52,934 bases of DNA from Bacteroidota bacterium (GCA_023381535.1 JAMCSN010000239.1:1-52934), one strand, 5' to 3'; counted from the stretch's first letter, positions 41,484 through 50,442 are shown. Notes: generated by a model not told the origin, from the letters alone. Program-made: numbers and translations.

Positions 41484-42384
41484 CGCCGGAAGAATAACCA
41501 AAAGATTTTAACATGTGGGGATCTGAACGCCATTTCTCTCTTACCTTTACATGAAGATCGAGATAGACGTCGTGCTGAAGAAATTTTTCTATATCGGTTC
41601 TAGCAAGCTGCCCCATTTTTTTTATCGATTCACCTTTTGCGCCAAGCAAAATCGGCTTCTGCGATTCTCTTTCCACAATGATCGTTGCGCGGATATAATG
41701 TTTGGAAATATCGCGTTCTTTGAACTCATCGATCAAAACTTCCGTGCTGTAAGGAATTTCGTCGCGGTAAAGTTCAAATATTTTCTCGCGGATAATTTCA
41801 GTTACAAAGAACCGTTCGTTTGCCTGGCTTAACTGATCATCGGGATAGTATTTAGGATGTTCGGGCAAAAGATCAACTAGTGCTTCTATAACGGATGGAA
41901 TGTTGAATCCTTCTTTTGCCGATACAGGAATAATTTTTTCGAAAATATTCTTTGCCGATAAGTCGTCGATAAATTTTTCAACTGTAGGCTGGTCTGATAA
42001 ATCGATTTTGTTCACTACCAATATTTTTTTCGATCCGGACTCCGCCAGAACTCGCTTAACTATTTCATCAGACAAGGTTCGCGAGCCGGATGGATCGTTT
42101 TTAACATCAACCATGATCAATACAATGTCAGAATCTTTTGCAGATGAAAAGACATAATCCAGCATCCGTTCTTGCAAAAGATATTCCGGGTTAAGAATAC
42201 CTGGAGTATCGACGAAAACAATTTGGTAGTCGTCCGTTGACAGAATGCCGAGAATTCTTTTGCGCGTTGTCTGCGGCTTGCTTGTAACTATCGATAGCTT
42301 CTCGCCGATGAGCGCATTCATCATGGTCGATTTGCCGACGTTCGGCTTGCCGATAATTGATACAAATCCGGATTTAATGGGCAT
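41476..42384 (-). CDS. era: GTPase Era
   Basis: A 302-residue GTPase needed for 16S rRNA processing and 30S assembly. G1 is GKPNVGKSTMMN, G3 is VDTPGIL, G4 is VVNKIDLSD and G5 is PVSAKEGFN. The C-terminal KH domain has ILLGAKGESIKKMGQLART and ends with the VKVREKWRSDP motif. It is the first gene of the era-DMT-acyP-ispF-dedA-lnt-ltaE series, in which every junction overlaps. Confidence 0.97.
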   Translation of the reverse strand: MPIKSGFVSIIGKPNVGKSTMMNALIGEKLSIVTSKPQTTRKRILGILSTDDYQIVFVDTPGILNPEYLLQERMLDYVFSSAKDSDIVLIMVDVKNDPSGSRTLSDEIVKRVLAESGSKKILVVNKIDLSDQPTVEKFIDDLSAKNIFEKIIPVSAKEGFNIPSVIEALVDLLPEHPKYYPDDQLSQANERFFVTEIIREKIFELYRDEIPYSTEVLIDEFKERDISKHYIRATIIVERESQKPILLGAKGESIKKMGQLARTDIEKFLQHDVYLDLHVKVREKWRSDPHMLKSFGYSSGDE

Positions 42385-42469
42385 GAAACTCTATCCTTAT
42401 TGTGGTGCGAAAATATCGAAAGTATGATAGATAAGCTAATTCCGAAATAATTCCGACAACTCTTTTATG

Positions 42470-43000
42470 CTAATGCGAAATATTGTTCAATTTGTTCTTG
42501 AAGTTCTTATGCGCATCGGCTGAAAAATACGCGCCGAACAATAATATCAGCGAAAGAATAGACATCACAAGTACAACGTTGCTATCACTGAAAAATTTCT
42601 GCAGCAGCACAAGATTTTTATCCGCAGCAGCTTTTGCATTATTAATAAGCTGGGACGAGACGGAAATGCCTGTATCAGTCGGACGTGTTATCATAACAGA
42701 AGAAACAACAGCTATAATGCCAACTGATAACAAACCGACCACCGAAATAAAAAAGTAACTGACTTTGTGTTTAACAGCTTTTGTCTTAGACGCTATCAAA
42801 TTCATAATGCGTTCGGTAAAACCGTCCGGTGCGCGATCTGTCTCCATCTGTTTTAACGATTCGTGAACAAACTTAAGCGATTTTAACTGTGCAAGTGAAC
42901 CTTCATTCTTCTGCAATTCGGAATTCACTTCATCCAACTCAGACGAATCGAGTTCGCCATCGATATATTTGTTCAACTGTTCATCGGTTAACTTGTTCAT
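42470..43000 (-). CDS. Anti-sigma factor-like membrane protein
   Basis: A 176-residue protein encoded immediately after an ECF sigma gene, overlapping it by 4 bases. The N-terminal part DEQLNKYIDGELDSSELDEV resembles the anti-sigma N-terminal domain, but the H-x3-C-x2-C zinc motif of ZAS domains is absent. Two transmembrane segments follow (residues about 82-105 and 143-162). It most likely holds the sigma factor at the membrane until a signal arrives. Confidence 0.78.
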   Translation of the reverse strand: MNKLTDEQLNKYIDGELDSSELDEVNSELQKNEGSLAQLKSLKFVHESLKQMETDRAPDGFTERIMNLIASKTKAVKHKVSYFFISVVGLLSVGIIAVVSSVMITRPTDTGISVSSQLINNAKAAADKNLVLLQKFFSDSNVVLVMSILSLILLFGAYFSADAHKNFKNKLNNISH

Positions 43001-43572
43001 AACATTTCCTCCTGGTAATTATGCTTAAGCAGAAGTTCCTTAAGAGAATTTCGCGAACGGTGCAGAAGAACTTTCGTATTCACCAAAGACGTTCCGAGAA
43101 CTTGACTGATTTCGTTGAGCGACATTCCATCCATGTAAAATAAAATAACAACCAGCGCATTTCTGACCGGGAGTTTATCAACCAATTTCAAAACGTATTC
43201 TCTAACGTTTTCCGACTTAGCGTAAATTTCGTTGTCGTAACCGATCAATTCAAATTCTTCATCAATCGAACTCATCTGCTGCTCAATTTTTCTTTTCTTC
43301 GAAGATAAAATTGTTAAGCCCGTATTAAAAACGATTCTATAAAACCACGTGGAAAACTGCGAGTCCTTCCGGAAATCTTTCAAAGAGTTGAAAGCCTTCA
43401 AAAAGCTGTCTTGAAGAGCTTCCTCGGCATCAAGTTCATTTTTCAAAAGCCGCTTTAAAAGAGAAAACGCTTTATCCTTGTACCTATCAACAATAAGCGA
43501 GAAATCGGAAACATTCCCGCGGTTTATAGATTCAATTATGTCGGCATCACTTAAGTGTCTCATCCTAACCAT
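42997..43572 (-). CDS. ECF-type RNA polymerase sigma factor
   Basis: A 191-residue ECF sigma factor. Region 2 is visible as FSLIVDRYKDKAFSLLKRLL, DAEEALQDSFLKAFNSLKDF and FSTWFYRIVFNTGL; region 4 as LPVRNALVVILFYMDGMSLN and EISQVLGTSLVNTKVLLHRS. It is followed by a membrane-bound anti-sigma candidate. The start may be at 43572 or three codons later; neither has a strong ribosome-binding site. The divergent membrane-protein gene at 43776 may be a target. Confidence 0.92.
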   Translation of the reverse strand: MVRMRHLSDADIIESINRGNVSDFSLIVDRYKDKAFSLLKRLLKNELDAEEALQDSFLKAFNSLKDFRKDSQFSTWFYRIVFNTGLTILSSKKRKIEQQMSSIDEEFELIGYDNEIYAKSENVREYVLKLVDKLPVRNALVVILFYMDGMSLNEISQVLGTSLVNTKVLLHRSRNSLKELLLKHNYQEEML

Positions 43573-43775
43573 TAGACTTTTGTTCAGAGATGAAGGTTAC
43601 ATTTTCATCTAAAATATTTCTGTAACCTTTTTACAGTCCATTCGAGTCCAAAGAGGTGAAGGAAAACAAACACGGCTGCAAATTAGCCGAATCGAATCTA
43701 AAGAGAAACAAAATAAGTTGTAACCTTTTGGCAAGAGATTAAGTCATAATTATCAAATAAACATAGGAGAATAAA

Positions 43776-44156
43776 ATGCACGGCGGCGACGTAGTTGGAA
43801 TGATTTTTTTTCTGGTTACAGGTATCGTTATAGTTACCTACTTATACTTTCGATCGCGCGAAAAACAATTGATGATCGAAAAGGGATTATCATACGAGCA
43901 AATGGTAGAACTTCTCAGAACTAAACGCGATCCGTACATTATGCTTAAACTCGGCATCATTACGCTTAGCGTTGGAATCGGTTTGGGATTGGGTTTCTTG
44001 TTCGAGTATTTAACCCGTTACCAGGTTACTTATGAAAATCATTACACCGAATATCAAACGGTTGAAGAGTGGATGCCTTTCTGGATTGTTACAATGGCTG
44101 GGCTTGGCTTCATAGCGTCATTTTGGATTTCGAGAAAACTAAAGAATGGGAATTGA
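43776..44156 (+). CDS. Three-helix membrane protein, DUF6249-like
   Basis: A 126-residue membrane protein with helices at about residues 5-24, 56-78 and 103-120. The segment SREKQLMIEKGLSYEQMVEL after helix 1 is typical of small proteins of the DUF6249 group often found next to ECF sigma/anti-sigma pairs. It is divergent from the sigma gene and starts after AGGAG. It may be part of that regulon; the function is unknown. Confidence 0.72.
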   Translation: MHGGDVVGMIFFLVTGIVIVTYLYFRSREKQLMIEKGLSYEQMVELLRTKRDPYIMLKLGIITLSVGIGLGLGFLFEYLTRYQVTYENHYTEYQTVEEWMPFWIVTMAGLGFIASFWISRKLKNGN

Positions 44157-44172
44157 TTTAACGTAGGGATCG

Positions 44173-44226
44173 GTCACCCCGCTTCCCGTCTCGCCTCCCG
44201 CTTCGCTCGCGAAAGCGAGGCGAGAC
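44173..44226 (+). repeat. Palindromic element variant (CCCGCTTCCCGTCTCG type)
   Basis: An outer pair CGTCTCGCCT/AGGCGAGACC encloses CCCGCTTCGCTCGCGAAAGC, again a nested arrangement like that at 10259-10345. It lies between convergent genes. Confidence 0.55.
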
Positions 44227-44240
44227 CGATTCTAATTTTG

Positions 44241-44261
44241 GGAAGGGTCGCAGACCCTTCC
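44241..44261. repeat. Short perfect hairpin
   Basis: GGAAGGGTC-gca-GACCCTTCC, 9-bp stem with 3-nt loop, between the convergent DUF6249-like and trxB genes. There is no long T-run on either strand, so a terminator role is only possible. Confidence 0.45.
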
Positions 44262-44277
44262 TTACGTTTAAATTTAA

Positions 44278-45228
44278 TTACGCAAGTTCGTGTTCTTCAA
44301 GCCAGCGTTGAGCATCCAGAGCTGCCATACAACCGCTTCCGGCAGCAGTAACAGCTTGTCTGTAAGTTTTGTCGGCAACATCACCCGCGGCAAAAACTCC
44401 CTCAATGTTTGTATGTGTTGAACCCGGTTTTACTTTTAAATAGCCGGTTTCATCCATATCAAGAACGTCCTTAAACAAAGAAGTATTTGGTTGATGACCG
44501 ATCGCAATAAAAATTCCGTCAGCGGCAACTTCCCAAGTGGAACCGTCTTTTGGATTCTGGAGAATTGCGCCGGTTACAAATTTTTTGCCGTCTTCTTCTT
44601 TTCCCAAAATTTCTTTGATGACCGCATTGGTTATGAATTTTACCTTTGGATTTTTCTTAGACCGTTCGATCATAATTTTTGAAGCTCTGAATTCATCGCG
44701 TCGATGAACAAGCGAAACTTCCGATGCAAATTTTGTGAGGTAGTTAGCTTCTTCAAATGCGGTATCTCCACCGCCAACAACAAGAACTTTTAGATTGCGG
44801 AAGAAAAATCCGTCGCAAGTGGCACATGCCGAGACTCCGTAACCCATGTATTTCTTCTCGCTGCCAATGTTGAGTAATTTTGCCGATGCACCGGTTGAAA
44901 TAATCACAGCATCTGCGGTGTAAGTTTCGTTTTCTGCTTTCACAACAAACGGACGTTTCGAAAAATCTACTTCTGTAACATTCTTGAACATACATTTCGC
45001 ACCGAAACGGCATGCTTGTTTGCGCATAATATCCATCAACTCCGGTCCTTGAATGCCGTGTTCGAATCCGGGATAATTTTCTACTTCGGTTGTAATTGTT
45101 AATTGTCCGCCGGGTTGAAGTCCTTCAAAAACAAGTGGATTCAAATTTGCACGTGACGTGTAAAGCGCCGCGGTTAATCCAGATGGCCCCGATCCTATGA
45201 TAATTACTTTGTGATGATTCTCCGCCAT
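44278..45228 (-). CDS. trxB: Thioredoxin-disulfide reductase
   Basis: A 316-residue FAD/NADPH enzyme. The FAD site is IIGSGPSGLTAALYTSRANL, the redox pair C135-A-T-C138 is in GVSACATCDGFFF, the NADPH site is VLVVGGGDTAFEEANYLTK, and the C-terminal GVFAAGDVADKTYRQAVTAA binds FAD. It reduces thioredoxin. The CATC pair distinguishes it from YpdA-type bacillithiol-disulphide reductases. It seems to be transcribed alone. Confidence 0.96.
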   Translation of the reverse strand: MAENHHKVIIIGSGPSGLTAALYTSRANLNPLVFEGLQPGGQLTITTEVENYPGFEHGIQGPELMDIMRKQACRFGAKCMFKNVTEVDFSKRPFVVKAENETYTADAVIISTGASAKLLNIGSEKKYMGYGVSACATCDGFFFRNLKVLVVGGGDTAFEEANYLTKFASEVSLVHRRDEFRASKIMIERSKKNPKVKFITNAVIKEILGKEEDGKKFVTGAILQNPKDGSTWEVAADGIFIAIGHQPNTSLFKDVLDMDETGYLKVKPGSTHTNIEGVFAAGDVADKTYRQAVTAAGSGCMAALDAQRWLEEHELA

Positions 45229-45334
45229 TTATTTCTCCAAAATTTTCTATACAAAATTAGTTAATCGTTCGTTCATTTAGTAATGGTTAGATGGATTTCT
45301 TCGCGGATGGATTCAGAATCTATCCCGGTTAATA

Positions 45335-46264
45335 CTATTGATCTAAAAATTCAGCGTTTCTTTTCAGACCGGTCAGTTTTGCTCTTTTGATCGGGCTAGT
45401 TTCAAAACGCGCTTTAAACTGTTCTGCCGTCATCGATGAAATTTCGCTCAAAGCAATTTCCTTGTTGATCGGTTCAAATGATTTTTCTCCGGTCAGAATT
45501 GAAAATTTATCGTTCCACGGGCACACGTCTTGACAGATATCGCAGCCGAACAACCAATTGTTGAATTGGTTTTTAAAGTTACCGGGGATTGAACCTTTAT
45601 TCTCAATCGTTAAGTATGAAATACACTTGTTGGCATCAACAACATATTCTTGCACAATAGCACCGGTCGGACATGCATCGATGCAAGCAGTACATGAACC
45701 GCAAAAGTCCGGCACAGTTTCGGAGTAAACAAAATCGTAGTTGTTAATTACAGTCGCAATAAAAAACCAGCTGCCCATTTCGCGATTGATCACGTTAGCA
45801 TGTTTACCCATCCAACCGATTCCCGCGCGCACAGCCCAGGCTTTGTCCATAACAGGACCGGTATCAACGTACGTTATACACTCAAACGCCGGATCGACCT
45901 TCTTTAGTTCCTCTTCAAGAACTTCGAGCCGTTCCCAAATAATTAAATGATAATCCTTGCCCCAAGCATAGCGCGAGACTTTTCCGAAACCGTTTTGTTC
46001 GTTATATCGGTGAGGCGTGTAGTAATTCATCGCCAAAGAAATTACGCTGCGCGCGCTTGGTAAAATATTTCTTACATCGAAACGTTTTTCAAAATTGCGG
46101 GACATGTATTCCATCGTGCCGTGGTAATTTTTCTCAAGCCATTTCTTCAAATGTTCGGTTTCGATTTCAAGATTGTCGGCGGGCGCAAACCCTACAAGAT
46201 CAAAACCAAGTTCTTTTGCTTTTTCAATTACAACATGGTTTGTAATTTTCTTTTCGGATTCCAT
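45335..46264 (-). CDS. queG: Epoxyqueuosine reductase QueG
   Basis: A 309-residue cobalamin-dependent enzyme for the last step of queuosine synthesis in tRNA. The N-terminal corrinoid-binding half includes GFAPADNLEIETEHLKKWL and YVDTGPVMDKAWAVRAGIGW. Two 4Fe-4S motifs follow: CGSCTACIDACPTGAI and CDICQDVCPWN. It needs Fe-S clusters, so it depends on the suf system. The gene begins one base before the end of its upstream neighbour and is the last of a three-gene operon with the Rieske and MBL genes. Confidence 0.94.
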   Translation of the reverse strand: MESEKKITNHVVIEKAKELGFDLVGFAPADNLEIETEHLKKWLEKNYHGTMEYMSRNFEKRFDVRNILPSARSVISLAMNYYTPHRYNEQNGFGKVSRYAWGKDYHLIIWERLEVLEEELKKVDPAFECITYVDTGPVMDKAWAVRAGIGWMGKHANVINREMGSWFFIATVINNYDFVYSETVPDFCGSCTACIDACPTGAIVQEYVVDANKCISYLTIENKGSIPGNFKNQFNNWLFGCDICQDVCPWNDKFSILTGEKSFEPINKEIALSEISSMTAEQFKARFETSPIKRAKLTGLKRNAEFLDQ

Positions 46265-46265
46265 T

Positions 46266-46601
46266 TTACCAATTCAATTTCTTCTCAAAGATTTTAATGA
46301 AAACGTCGTCATTGTGAATCTTCACTTCGTAAATGTCTAAGCCTTTTATTCCTTTGTGAATTCTTCCGGTTTTGAGATCGTACTGCCAGCCGTGAGCAGG
46401 GCATACAACTTTTCCGTCTTCGATAAAACCATCATAAATTATTGAAGCTTTCTGGTGAAGGCAGATGTTGTTCAACGCATAAACTTTACCGTCAACTTTG
46501 AAGACAGCAACTTCAATATCATCGATAATGAATCTTCGACCAACCTTCTCCTTCAGATCGGAATACTTGCAGACCTTGGTAAATCCTTGAAGCTCATTCA
46601 T
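46266..46601 (-). CDS. Rieske 2Fe-2S protein (NirD/BphF-like ferredoxin)
   Basis: A 111-residue single Rieske domain. Cluster ligands are in NICLHQKASI (C-x-H) and VVCPAHGWQYDLKTG (C-x2-H), with IHKGIKGLDIYEVKIHNDDV at the end as in NirD-type proteins. It probably serves as an electron carrier for an oxygenase or reductase; no nitrite reductase large subunit is nearby. It overlaps the MBL gene by one base. Confidence 0.88.
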   Translation of the reverse strand: MNELQGFTKVCKYSDLKEKVGRRFIIDDIEVAVFKVDGKVYALNNICLHQKASIIYDGFIEDGKVVCPAHGWQYDLKTGRIHKGIKGLDIYEVKIHNDDVFIKIFEKKLNW

Positions 46602-47449
46602 CAGATCATCTCTGTAAACACTTCGTCAATTGTAAAACCGCGCTGGGATTCTGCAACGGTTGCCATGATAACTTCCGGATCGTGCTCGAAAAACAATTTC
46701 CAATTTTCATTGACGGCAACGGGAAGAATTTTCTTTTTTTCTTCGATGGTAATCATCGGCTGCAGATCGTAACCCATCACATACGGTATGGGTATGTGAG
46801 AAGCGAACGGGAAAAGGTCTCCGCAATACAAAACAGTGTCCCGCGAATCGTGAATTTTTATGATTTGTTGAAATATGGTATGCCCGTTAATTGTAACAAG
46901 ATTTATTTCATCGTCGAACTGGGTATCTCCGTCAACCAAATTAAGCAGTCCTTCTTTCTGCAGCGGCATGAACCGTTCTTGAATAAAACTTGCGCGGTCT
47001 TTCTCAATCGGCTTTACCGCCCACTCAAAATGTTTTTTCTGAACATAATATTTGGCATTGGGAAAAGTCGGAATCCATTTCCCGTCTTTGAACGTTGTCG
47101 ATCCGCCGGTGTGGTCAAAGTGAAGATGGGTCAACAGAACATCCGTTATTTCCCACGGATGAATGCCGATTTTTGCAAGAGATTGAATCAGCGTGAACTC
47201 ATGCTGATCGAGACGGTAAATCTTTGAAAATTTTTCATCCCAGTTTTCGCCTATTCCTGTATCGATCAAAATCTTTCGTGAATCGCTTACCAACAAAAGG
47301 TTGCGCGCGTGCAGTGTAACTCTGTTTTGATCATCCGCCGGATTGCTTTTGTTCCATAAAATTTTAGGAATAATTCCAAACATTGCACCGCCGTCCAAAG
47401 CAAAAACCCCGGTTTCAATTGCATGCAATGTGTATTTCCCTATTTTCAT
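46601..47449 (-). CDS. MBL-fold metallo-hydrolase
   Basis: A 282-residue metallo-beta-lactamase-fold protein. The metal motif is LLTHLHFDHTGGST; later ligands are in the HTIFQQIIKIH region and VLYCGDLFPFASHI, and the last histidine in FFEHDPEVIMA. The domain closely resembles lactonase/quorum-quenching-type members, but the substrate is unknown. It is the first gene of the MBL-Rieske-queG series. Confidence 0.9.
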   Translation of the reverse strand: MKIGKYTLHAIETGVFALDGGAMFGIIPKILWNKSNPADDQNRVTLHARNLLLVSDSRKILIDTGIGENWDEKFSKIYRLDQHEFTLIQSLAKIGIHPWEITDVLLTHLHFDHTGGSTTFKDGKWIPTFPNAKYYVQKKHFEWAVKPIEKDRASFIQERFMPLQKEGLLNLVDGDTQFDDEINLVTINGHTIFQQIIKIHDSRDTVLYCGDLFPFASHIPIPYVMGYDLQPMITIEEKKKILPVAVNENWKLFFEHDPEVIMATVAESQRGFTIDEVFTEMI

Positions 47450-47505
47450 ATCTTTACTTTACATTTATCTTAAAGAAGTAATTACTTAATGCCTATCAAA
47501 AAACT

Positions 47506-48408
47506 ATGGAATTTTTTATGAACAACAAAATAGAAAGAAATTTTTCGTGGAATTTCAACTTGCTGCTGAAATTCAAGTTAATAGTTTTGCTGTCAGTTTG
47601 CATATTAACGGTTTCTGTTTCTGCTCAGCAGAAAAGCGAAAGCGGATTGAAAGTTATGACTTTCAACATTCGTTATGGTGCCGCAAATGACGGCGAGAAC
47701 AATTGGCGGTTTAGAAAAGGTTATGCAGCTGAAACAATTCAGAAGTTTGACCCGGATATTTTAGGATTGCAGGAAGCTCTCAAATTTCAAATTGATGATT
47801 TGCTTAAACAAATGCCGCGGTATAAGCTTGTTGGTGTTGGCAGAGATGACGGAAAAGAAGCGGGTGAATATTCATGCATTCTCTTCAAAAAGGAAAGGTT
47901 CAAAATCGATTCTACCCAAACGTTCTGGTTTTCCGATAGTCCCGAAGTTCCCGGATCAAAAAGTTGGGGAAACGAAATTACAAGAATCTGCACTTGGGCA
48001 AGAATGACGGATAAAACTTCCGGCAAGACTTTCTACGCGTTCAATGTTCATCTTGATCATCAATCGCAGCCGTCGAGGGAGAAAAGCGCTCAGTTGCTCA
48101 TCAAGCGTATCGGCGAAAAAAATCTGCCGATAATTCTAACAGGGGATTTCAATAGCACAGAAGACAATCCGGCGATCAAAACAGTTCTAACTTCAGGCTT
48201 AATTGATACGTTCCGCACGCTTCATAAACCCGGACCTAACCAGGGAACGTTTCATGCGTTCAAGGGAAATACGGACGGAGAAAAAATAGATTACATTTTC
48301 GTTTCAAAAGAATTCAAACCTGTTAGCTCGGAAATTATAACAACAAGCTACAATGGGAAATTTCCTTCAGATCATTTTCCGGTGTCGGCGGAGATCATTG
48401 AGAAGTAA
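47506..48408 (+). CDS. Secreted endonuclease/exonuclease/phosphatase family protein
   Basis: A 300-residue EEP-fold hydrolase. A hydrophobic segment at about residues 22-40 (LKFKLIVLLSVCILTVSVSA) followed by QQ is a signal peptide with a long N-region. The catalytic core has VMTFNIRYGAANDGENNWRF, ILGLQEALKFQIDDLL, FNVHLDHQSQPSREKSAQLL, LTGDFNSTEDNPA and the terminal KFPSDHFPVSAEI. Such secreted members often act on phosphodiesters in lipids or nucleotides; the substrate is not certain. The start could also be the ATG at 47518. Confidence 0.9.
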   Translation: MEFFMNNKIERNFSWNFNLLLKFKLIVLLSVCILTVSVSAQQKSESGLKVMTFNIRYGAANDGENNWRFRKGYAAETIQKFDPDILGLQEALKFQIDDLLKQMPRYKLVGVGRDDGKEAGEYSCILFKKERFKIDSTQTFWFSDSPEVPGSKSWGNEITRICTWARMTDKTSGKTFYAFNVHLDHQSQPSREKSAQLLIKRIGEKNLPIILTGDFNSTEDNPAIKTVLTSGLIDTFRTLHKPGPNQGTFHAFKGNTDGEKIDYIFVSKEFKPVSSEIITTSYNGKFPSDHFPVSAEIIEK

Positions 48409-48422
48409 TTGATGGTACAAAA

Positions 48423-48446
48423 AGGGACTTGACTGATCAAGTCCCT
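48423..48446 (-). terminator. Terminator of the ferredoxin gene
   Basis: A 10-bp stem AGGGACTTGA/TCAAGTCCCT with a 4-nt loop. On the minus strand it is followed by TTTTTG. It also lies just after the convergent EEP gene. Confidence 0.75.
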
Positions 48447-48453
48447 ACAAAAA

Positions 48454-48481
48454 TCTACTAACAGCAAATGACTAATAGCTT
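48454..48481 (+). repeat. Degenerate heptamer array
   Basis: Four contiguous 7-mers: TCTACTA, ACAGCAA, ATGACTA and ATAGCTT, in the gap between convergent genes. Confidence 0.45.
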
Positions 48482-48485
48482 TTTA

Positions 48486-48818
48486 TTACCTTCCTAATCC
48501 GTCCAGATATTCTTTCCTTTTCAACAAGGTGTCTTTATCTTCAACATGTTTAGGATCCGGGATGCAGCAATCAACCGGACAAACAGCAGCGCACTGCGGT
48601 TCATCATGGAAACCGGTGCATTCGGTACACTTATCAGGTACGATGTAAAAATAATCTTTAGAAAAAAATCCGGATGCGCCGGAAGGAGCTGCATCGCCTT
48701 CGCCGTACGTTTTATCTCCTAATTTCCATTCAGCACCACCTTCATAAATTGCAGTGTTGGGGCATTCCGGTTCACATGCACCACAGTTAATACATTCGTC
48801 AGTTATCATTATTGCCAT
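48486..48818 (-). CDS. 2x[4Fe-4S] ferredoxin (YfhL-like)
   Basis: A 110-residue ferredoxin. Cluster motif 1 is [13 protein letters not shown]; motif 2 is [20 protein letters not shown], with the longer spacing between the second and third cysteines typical of alvin-type ferredoxins such as YfhL. The extension [20 protein letters not shown] closes the protein. It carries electrons at low potential; partner unknown. GGAG precedes the start and a terminator follows the gene. The 48819-49018 gap upstream shows nothing else. Confidence 0.94.
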   Translation of the reverse strand: MAIMITDECINCGACEPECPNTAIYEGGAEWKLGDKTYGEGDAAPSGASGFFSKDYFYIVPDKCTECTGFHDEPQCAAVCPVDCCIPDPKHVEDKDTLLKRKEYLDGLGR

Positions 48819-49018
48819 AATTGGTCTCCTCTTTAATTGAAAAATTTATCTATCGGTTTTAATTCTTAGAATCTGTTTCCAAAACAAATTGAGGTCTCAA
48901 TCGGAAGATAATTCATACAGGTCTTTAATGATCAGTTCTATAATATCTTTCAAATCCGCCGAAATAATACTAAATCGAGGCTAGAACTTCAAGATAAAAT
49001 GAATTGTAAGCAAAGAAA

Positions 49019-49753
49019 TTACCAGCTGCCGCTTGCTCCACCGCCTCCAAAAGAGCCGCCACCCCCTGAAAAACCGCCAAAACCACCGCCTCCTCCACCC
49101 CATCCGCTGCTTCGTCTGCCGGAACCTCCCATCGATCCAAGAATTATCCATGGCAACAATCCACCCCCGCCTCCTCCGCCTTTTCTAAAAATTGACGATA
49201 GGATAATGAAAACAATGAACAAGAATATGAAGGGAATATGACTTCCCTTCCCGGAAATATCTTTACTCTCTCCTTTGTATTCTCCTTTTGTGGCAGCAAT
49301 TATTGCGTTGATACCGGCAGCAACTCCATCGTAATAATCACCTTGTTTGAAATAAGGACGGACTTCATTTCTCAGGATTGAATTCGCCAGAGCATCGGGC
49401 AACGAACCTTCGAGACCGTAGCCAACTTCAATTCTCATTTTCCGATCATCTTTGGCGACGAAGAACAAAATTCCGTTATTGTTCTTGGCAGAACCTATTT
49501 TATTTTTTGCAGCTGTCTGGTAAGTGAAATCTTCCATCGGATAGCCGTTGAGAGAATGAATCATCAGAAAGACAACTTGGTTTGAAGTAGAGTCGTCGAA
49601 CTTTTTGAGTGTAGAGTTAAGAGTGTAGAGTTCGGAATTGTTTAGAGTGGATGTAAAATCGGTAACATAATTTTTTAAAATTGGAAACTCTGTCTGAGCT
49701 TTCAGAAATAAAAATGGAATTATAAAAAAGAATATGAGTTTAATAATTTTCAT
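49019..49753 (-). CDS. TPM-domain membrane protein with glycine-rich tail
   Basis: A 244-residue protein. KIIKLIFFFIIPFLFLKAQT is a signal peptide. The TPM domain follows (PILKNYVTDFTSTLNNSELY, VFLMIHSLNGYPMEDFTYQT, GILFFVAKDDRKMRIEVGYG and LEGSLPDALANSIL). One transmembrane segment (IPFIFLFIVFIILSSIF) precedes a tail rich in GGGGG and GSFGGGGASGSW. TPM proteins help maintain photosystem II in plants; in bacteria the role is unclear. It follows lemA after 27 bases, a very common pairing. Confidence 0.92.
   Translation of the reverse strand: MKIIKLIFFFIIPFLFLKAQTEFPILKNYVTDFTSTLNNSELYTLNSTLKKFDDSTSNQVVFLMIHSLNGYPMEDFTYQTAAKNKIGSAKNNNGILFFVAKDDRKMRIEVGYGLEGSLPDALANSILRNEVRPYFKQGDYYDGVAAGINAIIAATKGEYKGESKDISGKGSHIPFIFLFIVFIILSSIFRKGGGGGGGLLPWIILGSMGGSGRRSSGWGGGGGGFGGFSGGGGSFGGGGASGSW
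49607..49632 (-). repeat. 12-bp tandem repeat inside the TPM gene
   Basis: GAGTGTAGAGTT occurs twice, at 49607-49618 and 49621-49632. It encodes the related peptides ELYTLNSTL within the TPM domain. The similar 7-mer array at 49752-49772 lies at the start of the gene. Confidence 0.6.
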
Positions 49754-49772
49754 TCAACACTCTACACTCTAC
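49752..49772 (-). repeat. Heptamer array at the TPM gene start
   Basis: ATTCAAC, ACTCTAC and ACTCTAC (plus strand) are contiguous between lemA and the TPM gene and include the position of the ribosome-binding site. Confidence 0.6.
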
Positions 49773-49780
49773 GTTCATTT

Positions 49781-50386
49781 TTAAAACTGAACCTTCGGTA
49801 CCTGATCGGCGCCTTCCTGAGCTTTGAAATATTGTTTTTCTTTGAATCCACTAAAGTTTGCTATGAATGCAGCCGGAAAAACTTTGATAGCCGTGTTATA
49901 CTCCTGAACAACTTTATTGAATTTCTGCCGTTCCACGGTAATTCTATTTTCCGTGCCTTCAAGTTGAGCTTGTAAATTCAGAAAGTTTTCATTCGCTTTT
50001 AGTTGCGGATAATTTTCCGAAACAACCAATAAACGTGATAACGCGCTGCTCAAACCGTCCTGCGCTTTCTGGAAATTTTGAAACGCTTGTGGATCACTAA
50101 GTTGTTCGGGCGAAAGTTTTACTTGCCCTACTTTTGCTCTAGCTTCGGTAACGGCTGTGTAAGTTTCTTTTTCGAAGTTTGCAACACCTTTTACTGTTGC
50201 AACAAGGTTCGGAATCAAATCCGCGCGTCTTTGATAAACGTTTTCGACCTGGCTCCAACCTTGATTTACTCCCTCGTTCAGAGCAACAAAGCTATTGTAT
50301 TTTTTCACTCCCCAACCGACAATCGAAATAACGATGATTACAACCAGAGCCAAAACCCCTAACGCAATCAATAGTCCTTTTTTCAT
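49781..50386 (-). CDS. lemA: LemA family protein
   Basis: A 201-residue protein with one N-terminal transmembrane helix (LLIALGVLALVVIIVISIVG) followed by the LemA helical domain: YNSFVALNEGVNQGWSQVEN, VYQRRADLIPNLVATVKGVA, LKANENFLNLQAQLEGTENR and IKVFPAAFIANFSGFKEKQY. It is a membrane-anchored cytoplasmic or periplasmic helical bundle of unknown biochemical role. AGGAGG precedes the start. It heads a lemA-TPM pair. Confidence 0.95.
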   Translation of the reverse strand: MKKGLLIALGVLALVVIIVISIVGWGVKKYNSFVALNEGVNQGWSQVENVYQRRADLIPNLVATVKGVANFEKETYTAVTEARAKVGQVKLSPEQLSDPQAFQNFQKAQDGLSSALSRLLVVSENYPQLKANENFLNLQAQLEGTENRITVERQKFNKVVQEYNTAIKVFPAAFIANFSGFKEKQYFKAQEGADQVPKVQF

Positions 50387-50442
50387 TTATCCTCCTGTGT
50401 AAAAGATTTCATTTCATAAATTTTAATTGAGCCAACGGAAAA

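Noticed and set aside
44278..45228. Bacillithiol-disulphide reductase (YpdA/Bdr) instead of TrxB
   Set aside because: The CATC active-site pair and domain order are those of thioredoxin reductase; YpdA lacks that pair.
46682..47227. 181-codon plus-strand open frame opposite the MBL gene
   Set aside because: It overlies conserved metal-binding motifs on the other strand and resembles no family.
48999..49241. Proline-rich plus-strand frame
   Set aside because: It is the antisense of the glycine-rich tail of the TPM protein; poly-Gly codons read as poly-Pro.
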